Shown in pieces: positions 18,371 to 26,336 of a stretch of DNA of 64,000 bases. Each line of letters opens with the position of its first letter. Position 1 is the stretch's first letter. Source of the stretch: Prado023 sp964418695 (GTDB taxonomy: Bacteria; Actinomycetota; Actinomycetes; S36-B12; CAIYMF01); the NCBI GenBank assembly GCA_964418695.1, contig CAYQMN010000007.1, positions 83,064-147,063 of the forward strand. The letters are read 5' to 3'. The notes beneath the pieces are model-generated. The model searched no databases and was not told the DNA's origin. It saw nothing but the letters and a program-made list of their open reading frames with translations. A program made the position numbers and the translations under genes.

Positions 18371-19276
18371 ATGCGCGTCCCCGGCTCCGGCACCGCCGTA
18401 GCACCCGCGCCCGCCGCCTCGGGCACCGCGGGCGGGCGGCGCTGGACCGCCTACTGGCTGCTGCTGCCCGGCGCCGCCTGGCTGGCGGTGTTCTTCATAC
18501 TGCCGCTGGTCTCGCTGTTCATGACCTCGCTGCAGTCGCCGGTCAGCGACAACCCCGACGACGGCTTCTACTTCAACTGGGACTTCGCGAACTACGCCGA
18601 GGCGCTGAGCCGCTACGCCGAGCAGTTCGTGCGCTCCTTCGTCTACGCCGGGCTGGCCACCCTGCTGGCGCTGCTCATCGCCTATCCGGTCGCCTACTAC
18701 ATCGCGTTCAAGTCCGGCCGGTGGAAGGCGCTGCTGCTGGTCCTGGTGGTGGCGCCGTTCTTCGCCTCGTTCCTGATCCGGACCTACGCGTGGAAGACGA
18801 TCCTGGCCGACGAGGGCGCGGTCGTGGCGTTCATGGACGCGCTGCACCTGCTGCCCGACCACCGCATCCTGAACACCCCGATCGCGGTCGTCTTCGGCAT
18901 CAGCTACAACTTCCTGGCGTTCATGATCCTGCCGCTCTACGCGTCGCTGGATCGGATCGACCCCCGGCTGGCCGAGGCCGGTGCGGACCTCTACGCCACC
19001 CCGTTCACGACGTTCCGCACGGTGATCTGGCCGCTGTCCATGCCCGGGGTGGTGGCCGGCACGCTGCTCACGTTCATCCCCGCGGCCGGTGACTACATCA
19101 ACGCCAAGCTGCTCGGCTCGGCCAACGACCGGATGATCGGCTCGGTCATCGACAGCCAGTTCATCATCGTGCGCGACTACCCGATCGCGTCCGCGCTGAG
19201 CTTCCTGCTCATGGCCTCGATCCTCATCCTGGTCACGATCTACATCCGCCGAGCCGGGACGGAGGACCTGCTCTGA
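18371..19276 (+). CDS. potB: Polyamine ABC transporter permease (PotB-like)
   Basis: A six-helix inner-membrane permease of 301 residues. Membrane segments include YWLLLPGAAWLAVFFILPLVSLF, FVYAGLATLLALLIAYPVAYYIA and LLLVLVVAPFFASFLI. The cytoplasmic EAA loop that docks on the ATPase reads EAGADLYATPFTTFRTVIWPLSMPG. It starts 4 nt after the ATPase gene and its TGA overlaps the next ATG by one base, so translation of the two permeases is coupled. Confidence 0.9.
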   Translation: MRVPGSGTAVAPAPAASGTAGGRRWTAYWLLLPGAAWLAVFFILPLVSLFMTSLQSPVSDNPDDGFYFNWDFANYAEALSRYAEQFVRSFVYAGLATLLALLIAYPVAYYIAFKSGRWKALLLVLVVAPFFASFLIRTYAWKTILADEGAVVAFMDALHLLPDHRILNTPIAVVFGISYNFLAFMILPLYASLDRIDPRLAEAGADLYATPFTTFRTVIWPLSMPGVVAGTLLTFIPAAGDYINAKLLGSANDRMIGSVIDSQFIIVRDYPIASALSFLLMASILILVTIYIRRAGTEDLL

Positions 19277-20172
19277 TGGCTGTCGACCGGCGCCCCGCCA
19301 CCACCAACCTGGACCCCGCGCTGCTCGCCGCGCCCCCGGCCCGCGAGAGCGGCGGCCGGCGCGCCTGGCGCTGGATCCGCGAGCACACGCTGGCCCTCAT
19401 CACCGGGCTCGCGCTGCTCTACATGTTCCTGCCGGTGGCCGTGGTCATCGCGTTCTCGTTCAACAAGCCGGCCGGCCGGCAGAACACCCAGTGGAACCAG
19501 TTCTCGCTGGACGCCTGGCGCAACATCTGCCGCGACCCCACGATCTGCCAGTCGGTGGGCGTCAGCATCTCGATCGCCCTGCTGGCCACCCTGGTCGGGA
19601 CGCTGTTCGGCTCGCTCATCGCGTTCGCGCTGGTGCGCCACCACTTCCGCGGGCGGTCCAGCATGAACCTGCTGGTCTTCCTGCCGATGGCCACCCCCGA
19701 GGTCGTCCTGGGCTCCTCGCTGCTGGCCCTGTTCCTCAACATGTACTGGGGCAACTGGCAGATGCCGCTGGGCTTCTGGACGATCCTGATCGCGCACATC
19801 ATGTTCGTCATCAGCTTCGTGGTGGTCGCGGTCAAGGCGCGCCTGAGCGGGCTGGACCCGCGCCTGGAGCAGGCGGCGATGGACCTCTACGCCGACGAGC
19901 GCGCGACGTTCCGCTACGTGACCCTGCCGCTGGTCGCCCCTGGCATCGCCGGTGCCGCGCTGCTCGCGTTCTCGCTGTCGTTCGACGACTTCATCATCAC
20001 GAACTTCAACTCCGGCTCGACCGTGACCTTCCCGATGTACATCTGGGGAGCCGCCCAGCGCGGGATCCCGCCGCAGGTCAACGTGATCGCCTCGATCATG
20101 TTCCTGGCCGCGCTGGTGATCGTGCTGGTCGCCCAGGTCGCCAACGCCCGGCGCCGCCGCACAGCCGGCTGA
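19276..20172 (+). CDS. potC: Polyamine ABC transporter permease (PotC-like)
   Basis: The second permease, 298 residues. It has an N-terminal basic leader, membrane segments such as LITGLALLYMFLPVAVVIAFSF and ISIALLATLVGTLFGSLIAFALV, and the EAA-like loop QAAMDLYADERATFRYVTLPLVAPG. LSFDDFIITNFNSGS is a conserved PotC/YdcV-type segment. It is the last gene of the aldehyde dehydrogenase-potDABC operon. It converges on the MacB-type operon with only 78 bp between stops; no clear terminator is seen there. Confidence 0.9.
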   Translation: MAVDRRPATTNLDPALLAAPPARESGGRRAWRWIREHTLALITGLALLYMFLPVAVVIAFSFNKPAGRQNTQWNQFSLDAWRNICRDPTICQSVGVSISIALLATLVGTLFGSLIAFALVRHHFRGRSSMNLLVFLPMATPEVVLGSSLLALFLNMYWGNWQMPLGFWTILIAHIMFVISFVVVAVKARLSGLDPRLEQAAMDLYADERATFRYVTLPLVAPGIAGAALLAFSLSFDDFIITNFNSGSTVTFPMYIWGAAQRGIPPQVNVIASIMFLAALVIVLVAQVANARRRRTAG

Positions 20173-20250
20173 GTCCTTCACCCTGTCCGCGCAGTCGACT
20201 CGGCGTGCCTCGTGTCCAGACCGACTACGCAGGGACACCGCTGGTCGCGG

Positions 20251-21465
20251 CTACAGACCGCGCAGGGTGTCCGCCGGCTCGATCCGGGTGGCCCGGTATG
20301 CCGGGTAGAGGCTGGCGACGGCGCCCGCCGCGGTGCCCAGGAGGATGGCCCAGACGATCTCGACGCGGAACGCCGGAGACGGCCAGCCCTGGACCAGCGC
20401 CACCGCGGTCGCCGTGATGCTCCCGACGGCAGCGCCGAGGACCGCTCCGCCGCCACCGAGGAGCGCGCCCTCGAGCATGACCAGGTACAGGATCTCTGGT
20501 CGTGACGCGCCCAGTGCGCGACGCAGCCCGATCTCCGCCCTTCGTTCGAGGACGCGGGTCAGCATCACGTTCGCGATGCTGAAGACTCCGGCAAGTGCCA
20601 GCAGGGCACCGAGCACGAGGACCAGGATCTGCGTGTCCCGCTGCACGGCCACGCGCAGCGACCGCGGATCGGCCGCGACGCTGACGCTGACGAGGGCGGG
20701 CTGGGCGGGCTGGGCGGCCTGCTTGATGGGCGCCGCGAGATGCTGGGCCTCGCCCGGCGCGGTCCGCACGAGCAGGTCGACGCGATCGGTCGCCGCGGAG
20801 AGCCACCCGAACGATGCGGCCGCATCGAGAGGCACGTAGACGGATCCGGCCGATCGAGGATCGGCATGCGTCGAGTCGGTCCGGCTGGCCACCTGCAGCG
20901 CCCGGCCGGCGACGAACACGTGGTCGCCCGCGGCCAGCGTCCGGCCCCGGTCATCGGCGATCCGATGCCCGATCACCGCCTGGTTCCGCACGAGCACGGG
21001 GGCGCGGGGATGCGCCGCGCCGTGGTCGTAGGGGTCGTAGGTGGCCGCTGGAAGGTAGCCGTCCGAGATCGCGTAGAGCTGCGCGTCGCGCTGGGAATCG
21101 ACGTTCGGGTCCAGGACCACCTTCTGGTCCAGTCCGAGCAGCGGGATCGCGAAGCCGACCTCCTGGACACCATCGAGTCGCAGGATGGTGTCCGCGGCGG
21201 CTCGCGCGGTCGCCACCGGGTCGGGGTGACTGGAGGTGTTGACCGAGACCATGACCGTCGTCACGGCGATGCGGTCGAGCTGGGTCGTGATGGCGGCCGA
21301 GGCAGCCGCCGAGATCCCGAGGACGGCGAGCAGCGAGGCGACGCCGAGCAGGATCCCGGTCGTGGTCAGCAGGGCGCGGCCCGGCCGGGCGGCCACGCTG
21401 GCAGCCGCCTCGGCTGTGAGATCGGCCGTGACCGACAGGCTCGCCAGCTCCAGGGTCCGTCTCAT
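20251..21465 (-). CDS. MacB/FtsX-type ABC transporter permease
   Basis: A 404-residue permease with the MacB layout: one N-terminal membrane segment (about 33-55), a large extracytoplasmic core, and three C-terminal membrane segments beginning ILVLVLGALLALAGVFSIANVML. The cytoplasmic motif ERRAEIGLRRALGASRPEI is a signature of FtsX/MacB permeases, and it ends with PAYRATRIEPADTLRGL. Such proteins work with an ATPase and an adaptor to move substrates from the cell surface, not across the inner membrane. The ATG overlaps the ATPase stop by 4 nt. Because that ATPase is interrupted, the transporter may be inactive. Confidence 0.85.
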   Translation of the reverse strand: MRRTLELASLSVTADLTAEAAASVAARPGRALLTTTGILLGVASLLAVLGISAAASAAITTQLDRIAVTTVMVSVNTSSHPDPVATARAAADTILRLDGVQEVGFAIPLLGLDQKVVLDPNVDSQRDAQLYAISDGYLPAATYDPYDHGAAHPRAPVLVRNQAVIGHRIADDRGRTLAAGDHVFVAGRALQVASRTDSTHADPRSAGSVYVPLDAAASFGWLSAATDRVDLLVRTAPGEAQHLAAPIKQAAQPAQPALVSVSVAADPRSLRVAVQRDTQILVLVLGALLALAGVFSIANVMLTRVLERRAEIGLRRALGASRPEILYLVMLEGALLGGGGAVLGAAVGSITATAVALVQGWPSPAFRVEIVWAILLGTAAGAVASLYPAYRATRIEPADTLRGL

Positions 21466-22121
21466 GCCAGTGCCCCGTCCACGAGCCGGATCCGTCGGTG
21501 GCACGCGTGGGCGACCTGCGGGTCGTGCGTCACGATCACGACGGTCAGCCCGGCGCTGGGCAGCGACAGGAGCAGCTCCAGGACCGTTTCGGAGTTGTGG
21601 CTGTCCAGGTTGCCTGTGGGCTCGTCGCACAGGAGGAGCCGCTTGCTGCCAGCGATGGCCCGGGCGATCGCGACGCGCTACCGCTCGCCGCCGGAGAAGC
21701 TGCGGACCGACCGGGTCGCCAGCGCCGACACGCCGAGCCGGTCGAGGGCCTGCATGGCCAGGTCCTCGCGCTGGCGCCGGGGGACTCGCGCATGGATCAG
21801 GCCCACGCAGACGTTGTCCATCGCCGTGCGGTCCTCCAGGAGGTGGAAGGCCTGGAACACGAACCCGATCGTGTCCCGTCGCAGCTCGTCGAGCCTGCGT
21901 CGCGGGGCGGTCGCGACCTCCTCCCCTTCGAGCCGATACATGCCAGCGGTGGGGCGATCCAGCAGACCGAGGATGTTGAGCAGGGTCGACTTGCCGGAGC
22001 CGCTCGGGCCGGTCATGGCGACCGTCTCGCCGCGTTCGATGCTCAGGTCGATCCCGCGCAGGATCGGCAGCTCGGATCCTCCGACTGTCACCGCGCGGTG
22101 GATGCCGGTGAGCTCGATCAC
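21462..22121 (-). pseudogene. MacB/LolD-type ABC ATPase interrupted by an in-frame TAG
   Basis: Read through, the frame would encode 219 residues with Walker A (GPSGSGKST), Q-loop (VFQAFHL), signature (FSGGER), Walker B (LLLCDEPTGNLD) and switch His (VIVTHD). At 21680-21678 the codon after SGGER is TAG, where relatives have CAG (Gln of SGGERQRVAIARA). One C-to-T change explains it, and the frame continues intact to a TGA that overlaps the permease start. The truncated product (147 residues) would lack Walker B and be non-functional. The GTG start overlaps the adaptor stop by 4 nt. A recent nonsense mutation or a sequencing error are both possible; amber read-through is less likely. Confidence 0.85.
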
Positions 22122-23239
22122 GAAGCGAACACCCGGACGAGGTCGCCTTCGCGCAGGGTGTCGGGGCGTTCCGGCCGGATCGCGGCGACTCCGTCGGCGT
22201 CGCCCTCCAGCCGCACCGTGATGACGGCTGTGGAACCTCCGTCGCCCTTGATCTGCACGACGTGCCCGCCCGAGGCATCCACCTGCAGCGCGGACATGGG
22301 CACGAGCAGCGCATCCTCGAGGATCTGGTCGGTGAGCACGACCTTGAGGTTCGATCCCAGGCCCGCCTTGCCCAGTCCCTTCGCCTTCACGACGAGGTGC
22401 GGGCGGGGGTCCCTGTCGCCATCGACCGAGACCGGATCGGGTTGCTCGATGCGTGAGACGACGCCTGTCACGGTCGTATCGGCCACGTCGATCGTCGCCG
22501 CCCACCCGAGGTACTCATCGAGGGAGGGCTGCCCCGGGTCGACCTGCAGCACGGGCGATCCGGTGGCGGCGACCACCAGTGGCTGACCGGGCGTGACCAG
22601 GTCGCCCAGCCGCACCGGGACCTCGGCGACGGTCAGCCGGGCGACGGGGGTCACCGCGAACTCCTTGCGTGCGAAGAACGGCTCGTCGAGGCCGCCGGGG
22701 ACCGGGTAGCCCACCCGCGCGTACAGCGCCCTGAGCGCCCGCTGGGTGCCCGCGTCGAAGACGGCCGTCCTTCGCGATGCCATCAGCCCGAGCTGCTGAA
22801 GCGACTCCTGCAGCCGCGCGACGTCGTCCCCCCGATCCCCCGCCACCAGGTCCCTGAAGGGAGGCAGGTCGCCGCGGAGCAGGATGATCGGCCGTCCCGC
22901 CACCTCGACCGGCGCGGTGCCGGCCTCCATCGTGTGTCCGGCCTTGGGCAGTCCAGTGACGACCGGGTCGTGGCCGTCGTCTGGCACGGGAGCCAGGATC
23001 TCCCTGCGCGCAGCGGTGGCGACGGTCCCTCGCGTCACCAGGCGCGACGCGAGCTCGCCGCGCTCGACCTGGACGAAGATCTCCGGTTCGCCGGGGCCCG
23101 GCTGGTCGGGTGTCGCCGTGCCCGGCCGGGCGACGACGAGGCCCACGCCGACGGCCACCACAGCCAGCCCCACGACCAGAGAGCGTGTGCGCCGGCCGCC
23201 GGGGCGGGCCTTCCGATCCGACGAGGTGGCAGTGCTCAT
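22118..23239 (-). CDS. Efflux adaptor protein with peptidoglycan-binding-like domain (HlyD/MacA type)
   Basis: A 373-residue periplasmic-adaptor-like protein. An N-terminal membrane anchor (about 20-40: SLVVGLAVVAVGVGLVVA) precedes a beta-barrel/lipoyl-like body. Embedded in it at about 132-180 is a PG_binding_1 module (GDRGDDVARLQESLQQLGL... FDAGTQRALRALYARVGY), commonly found in actinobacterial members of this family. The C-terminal part (LVPMSALQVDASGGHVV, EGDLVRVF) is the membrane-proximal domain of RND/MacA adaptors. It is co-transcribed with the interrupted ATPase and the MacB-type permease, all by 4-nt overlaps. The transported substrate is unknown. Confidence 0.8.
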   Translation of the reverse strand: MSTATSSDRKARPGGRRTRSLVVGLAVVAVGVGLVVARPGTATPDQPGPGEPEIFVQVERGELASRLVTRGTVATAARREILAPVPDDGHDPVVTGLPKAGHTMEAGTAPVEVAGRPIILLRGDLPPFRDLVAGDRGDDVARLQESLQQLGLMASRRTAVFDAGTQRALRALYARVGYPVPGGLDEPFFARKEFAVTPVARLTVAEVPVRLGDLVTPGQPLVVAATGSPVLQVDPGQPSLDEYLGWAATIDVADTTVTGVVSRIEQPDPVSVDGDRDPRPHLVVKAKGLGKAGLGSNLKVVLTDQILEDALLVPMSALQVDASGGHVVQIKGDGGSTAVITVRLEGDADGVAAIRPERPDTLREGDLVRVFAS

Positions 23240-24222
23240 GCGGTGGCTGCGGTGATCTCGTCCACCAGCTCGTCCCATGCCAGGAAGACCCGCTCGATGT
23301 CGGAGATCGCCGGCTGCTGGTGGGTCACCACCTGGTCGGTGAAGATCGCCGGAAGGTCGGTCTCGGCCTGACAGGTCGCGTCGTCGACAGCGATCGCGAT
23401 CTCCTCGGCGCTCGGCTCGGTCTGGCCGTGGTCTCTCGTCTCCAGAGCCGCGGTCCTGGCGTCGGACGGCGTCGCGACATCGCGACCCGCCGATGCCATG
23501 CACTGCGACCAGGCGTCGAGCGCGCGCTCGACCTCCTTGGAGGCAAGGGCCTCGTCCATGGGACGCACCGTGGCCATCTTGATGTCCTCCAGTGCCCCGA
23601 CGGCCCTCGCCCAGGCCTGAGCCCCTCCGTAGACCGCTGTGGCCGCCTGGCCAGCGCACCCACCCACGCCGAGGTCCACCTCGAAGCCGCCCACGCTGTC
23701 GACCTGAATCCGCTCGGAGCCGAAGTGCGCCTCGTAGAGAGCCTTTGCCTCAACCTCGTCCATGGAGTCGAAGTAGGCGAGCTCCTCGGCGCGGCCAGGG
23801 TCAGAGGGAGCGGAGAGCGAGGAGTACCCGGAAGCACTGGCCTCCTCGACGCTCAACGCCAGGATCGGGACCGCGAGATACCTGGTGAGATCAGCCTCGT
23901 GCCACTCCTGAGGCTTCGGGAAGAAGCGGAAGCCCTCACCCTCCAGACACGTGGCCACTGCTGCCTCGAAGCCGGCCTGGTAGGTGGCCATCTGGGCCAC
24001 CACGGGAGCCAGCGTCTGATGTGCGGGGACCGCGTTGGTCACCTTCACCTGACCGGGATCCCCGCACGAGGCAACGAGCACACCGGCGGCCACCACCATG
24101 CCAAGGACCCCGGGCCGGAAGGATCGCCGAGCCCGAGCCGGGCGCCCCGACGGGAACTGTGTCGGGGTGCCCGGCCGCACGGTCACGGTGTCGATTCTGC
24201 GGGTGAGGCGCGAATCGATCAT
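23236..24222 (-). CDS. Lipoprotein of unknown function, first gene of the MacB-type operon
   Basis: 328 residues with a hydrophobic segment and lipobox (VAAGVLVASC, Cys53) after an unusually long basic N-terminus. The mature protein contains paired Cys residues (CLEGEGF, GGCAGQ, SQCMASAG, ATCQAE) and helical acidic stretches, with no recognised catalytic motif. Similar Cys-containing lipoproteins accompany MacB-type exporters in actinobacteria and may deliver or bind the substrate; that is inference. The ATG at 24222 has GGGGGAG upstream; a TTG five codons earlier is less likely. Its TGA overlaps the adaptor ATG by 4 nt. Confidence 0.65.
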   Translation of the reverse strand: MIDSRLTRRIDTVTVRPGTPTQFPSGRPARARRSFRPGVLGMVVAAGVLVASCGDPGQVKVTNAVPAHQTLAPVVAQMATYQAGFEAAVATCLEGEGFRFFPKPQEWHEADLTRYLAVPILALSVEEASASGYSSLSAPSDPGRAEELAYFDSMDEVEAKALYEAHFGSERIQVDSVGGFEVDLGVGGCAGQAATAVYGGAQAWARAVGALEDIKMATVRPMDEALASKEVERALDAWSQCMASAGRDVATPSDARTAALETRDHGQTEPSAEEIAIAVDDATCQAETDLPAIFTDQVVTHQQPAISDIERVFLAWDELVDEITAATA

Positions 24223-24531
24223 GGAGAGCTCCCCCAAGCAAGAGTGGTACTCGTGGACAGGGCAACGTCCGAGACCTCGGAACGAGTGAGTCGGACGCGC
24301 TGGCGGCTGGACTCAGCCCGATCTCGGTGAAGCACCCGACCAGAACCCGGCCCCAACACTCGACTAATCCAGCGAACGGCCCACGCGCTGCATGTGATCT
24401 GCGTCACATCCAGGTTCACATCGACGGGGGCTACGACGCGAGCTGCGGACCCGGGGACGGGACCGTGGACCGATCCGCAGCCGAGGCGATCCGCTGCCCG
24501 AGATATGCGGCGGGATCGGCGTGGTGGCTCC
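24223..24531. other. Intergenic region with the MacB-type operon promoter area
   Basis: This stretch of about 310 bp has no credible coding sequence. It is the upstream region of the lipoprotein-adaptor operon and the downstream region of the Ser/Thr kinase. It contains one perfect CRP-type palindrome (24392-24409) and a short inverted repeat GTCCGA...TCGGAC at about 24265-24295. No convincing promoter hexamers stand out. Confidence 0.5.
24392..24409. promoter_or_regulatory. CRP/GlxR-type binding site
   Basis: ATGTGA-TCTGCG-TCACAT is a perfect inverted repeat containing TGTGA-N6-TCACA, the consensus of CRP-family regulators, including actinobacterial Crp/GlxR. It lies about 170 bp upstream of the lipoprotein gene that opens the MacB-type operon, so it would regulate that operon. 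No CRP-family gene is present in the window. Confidence 0.6.
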
Positions 24532-26034
24532 CTAGCGGTCCTCGGCCTCCAGCAGGACGGTCTTGTGGCCCGAGGCCCACGTCGCGTCTCCGGTCATGGT
24601 GACGCTCACCGTCGACTTGGCGGCGACGTCGGTGACCTTGGCCTCGACCGAGCCCAGCGACTCCTCGCCGGCGTAGATCCAGACGCGCAGGTCGGCCGAC
24701 GCGGTGACATCCCCGCGGTTGCGGATCGTCGCGGCCACTTCCAGCGCCCCGCCGACGTTGTTCAACCGGTAGCTCTCCAGCAGCCAGACGCCGCTGACCA
24801 GCTGGTCGCTGGCGGGGGCCGGAGGGGCCGACGTCGTGATCCCGTCCCCGATGCCGTCCCCGATCCCGCCTCCGTCGAGAATCCCGTCTCCCTCGCCCCT
24901 GCCGAAGAGGAGCCAGCCGACGACGAGCACGGCCGCGAGTGCGAGCAGCGCGGTGACCAGGCGTCCGCGACGAGTGACCCGCGGACGGCTGCCGGCCGGA
25001 GCCGCCGGAGCGGGAGCCGAGGGGGCCGGCGCCGCACCCGACACGGTCTGCGCCTCGACGCTCTGGGCCCAGGGCGACGGCGTCGGCCGCAGGTCCTCGC
25101 TGGTCGCCGTGCCGGTGCGCACCGCAGGGAGCGGCCGCGGCGGCGGCGCGGGTGGCGGCGCGGTGCCCACGGTGGCGTGCGGGTCGACGCCCAGCAGCAT
25201 GGTCATGTCCTCGCCGGCCACGGCCGCCCGGGCCAGGTCGCGCACCTGGCGGGCGGTCGGCCGGCGCGTGGGCTCCTTGTCGAGCATCCACTGAAGGAGC
25301 GCGACCCGCTCGGGGTCGACGCCGGCCAGGTCCGGCGGGCGCTTGAGGATGCTCATGAGGACCGCCACCGAGGCGCCCTCGCCGAACGGCGATCGCCCGG
25401 TCGCCGCGTAGGCCAGCAGCGAGCCGAACGAGAAGACGTCGGTGGGCGGACCGGTCGGGTCGAGGTTGGCCTGCTCGGGGGAGAGCCAGGCCGGGCTGCC
25501 CGTCACCAGACCCGTGCCGGTCAGCTGGGTGGCATCCTCCGGACGGGCGATGCCGAAGTCGATGAGCACCGGTCCGCGGTCGGTGAGGATCACATTGCCC
25601 GGCTTCAGGTCGCGGTGGGTGATCCGGCGCGAGGCCAGCACATCCAGCGCCTGCGCCAGCCCGGCCGCCAGCGACCACCAGGCCCGCCCGGCCAGAGGCC
25701 CTCGGGCGGTCACGTGGTCGCGCAGCGAGTCGCCGGCCAGGTACTCCATGGCCAGCCAGGCCGGCTCGGAGGTGAGGTCGGCATCCAGGAACCGGCAGAT
25801 GTGCTCGTCGTGGACGGCCCGCAGGATCGCGACCTCACGGCGGAAGCGGTCCCGGGTGGCGGGGGCGTCCAGCAGGCCGGGCCGGATCATCTTCAGGGCT
25901 GCCTCGCCCTGCGGACCCGTCGCGTAGAAGACGACGCCCATGCCACCGGCGCCGAGCCGGGAGCGCAGGGACCACGGGCCGAGGACGCGCGGGTCGTGCA
26001 TCGACAAGGGGGTGCCGACGGTGCGCTCGTCCAT
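24532..26034 (-). CDS. Receptor-like serine/threonine protein kinase (PknB family)
   Basis: 500 residues. The kinase domain covers about 18-275 with the glycine loop LGAGGMG (27-33), ATP lysine in ALKM (K48), catalytic loop HRDLKPGN (140-147) and DFG (159-161). A Pro/Ala-rich juxtamembrane linker (about 290-350) leads to one membrane segment (about 359-377). Outside are four or five GDGI/GDG-type short repeats and a C-terminal beta domain (about 405-500: YRLNNVGGALEVAATIRNRGD...) resembling FxLYD/CARDB-like modules. No PASTA repeats are present, so it is not a muropeptide-sensing PknB. The ATG follows GGAGG, and a TAGATT -10 box lies at 26084-26089. Confidence 0.85.
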   Translation of the reverse strand: MDERTVGTPLSMHDPRVLGPWSLRSRLGAGGMGVVFYATGPQGEAALKMIRPGLLDAPATRDRFRREVAILRAVHDEHICRFLDADLTSEPAWLAMEYLAGDSLRDHVTARGPLAGRAWWSLAAGLAQALDVLASRRITHRDLKPGNVILTDRGPVLIDFGIARPEDATQLTGTGLVTGSPAWLSPEQANLDPTGPPTDVFSFGSLLAYAATGRSPFGEGASVAVLMSILKRPPDLAGVDPERVALLQWMLDKEPTRRPTARQVRDLARAAVAGEDMTMLLGVDPHATVGTAPPPAPPPRPLPAVRTGTATSEDLRPTPSPWAQSVEAQTVSGAAPAPSAPAPAAPAGSRPRVTRRGRLVTALLALAAVLVVGWLLFGRGEGDGILDGGGIGDGIGDGITTSAPPAPASDQLVSGVWLLESYRLNNVGGALEVAATIRNRGDVTASADLRVWIYAGEESLGSVEAKVTDVAAKSTVSVTMTGDATWASGHKTVLLEAEDR

Positions 26035-26240
26035 CCGCACCTCCGTCCAGCACTGGCGTCCCTGCCCCGTTGGCGACTGACCAAATCTAGCCGACCGGGC
26101 GGCCCGCGGTCCGGTGACCAGGCCCGCGCGCACCCCTGGTCCCGGTCCGCGGTCACGTCGGCCCCGCGGTCACGGCGGCCCCTCCCAGGACGGGGCCCGA
26201 TCCATGCCGCGTTCATCGGCGTCGGCGGCCCCCGCGCGGC

Positions 26241-26282
26241 TAGAGTGGCGCCGCCGCGGCCCCTCGGGTGACGAACGTCACC
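26241..26282 (+). promoter_or_regulatory. Promoter -10 and operator-like palindrome upstream of the FAD oxidase
   Basis: TAGAGT (26241-26246) fits the TANNNT -10 box. About 20 bp downstream is a perfect palindrome GGTGACG-AA-CGTCACC (26267-26282), just after the predicted transcription start. A repressor bound there would block elongation or initiation, so this is a likely operator of the FAD oxidase-mmsA unit. No regulator gene is adjacent. Confidence 0.45.
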
Positions 26283-26336
26283 AGCCTCGGCGGCCGTGAC
26301 GTCCGGAGGACCCGGGGCGGCCAGGTGTGGAGCGCG

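Noticed and set aside
21462..22121. Programmed read-through of the TAG in the ABC ATPase
   Set aside because: No conserved stop-codon context or downstream structure could be seen; a nonsense mutation or sequence error is simpler.
23992..24050. Second signal peptide or gene start within the MacB-operon lipoprotein
   Set aside because: No ribosome binding site or start codon before the lipobox fits better than the ATG at 24222.
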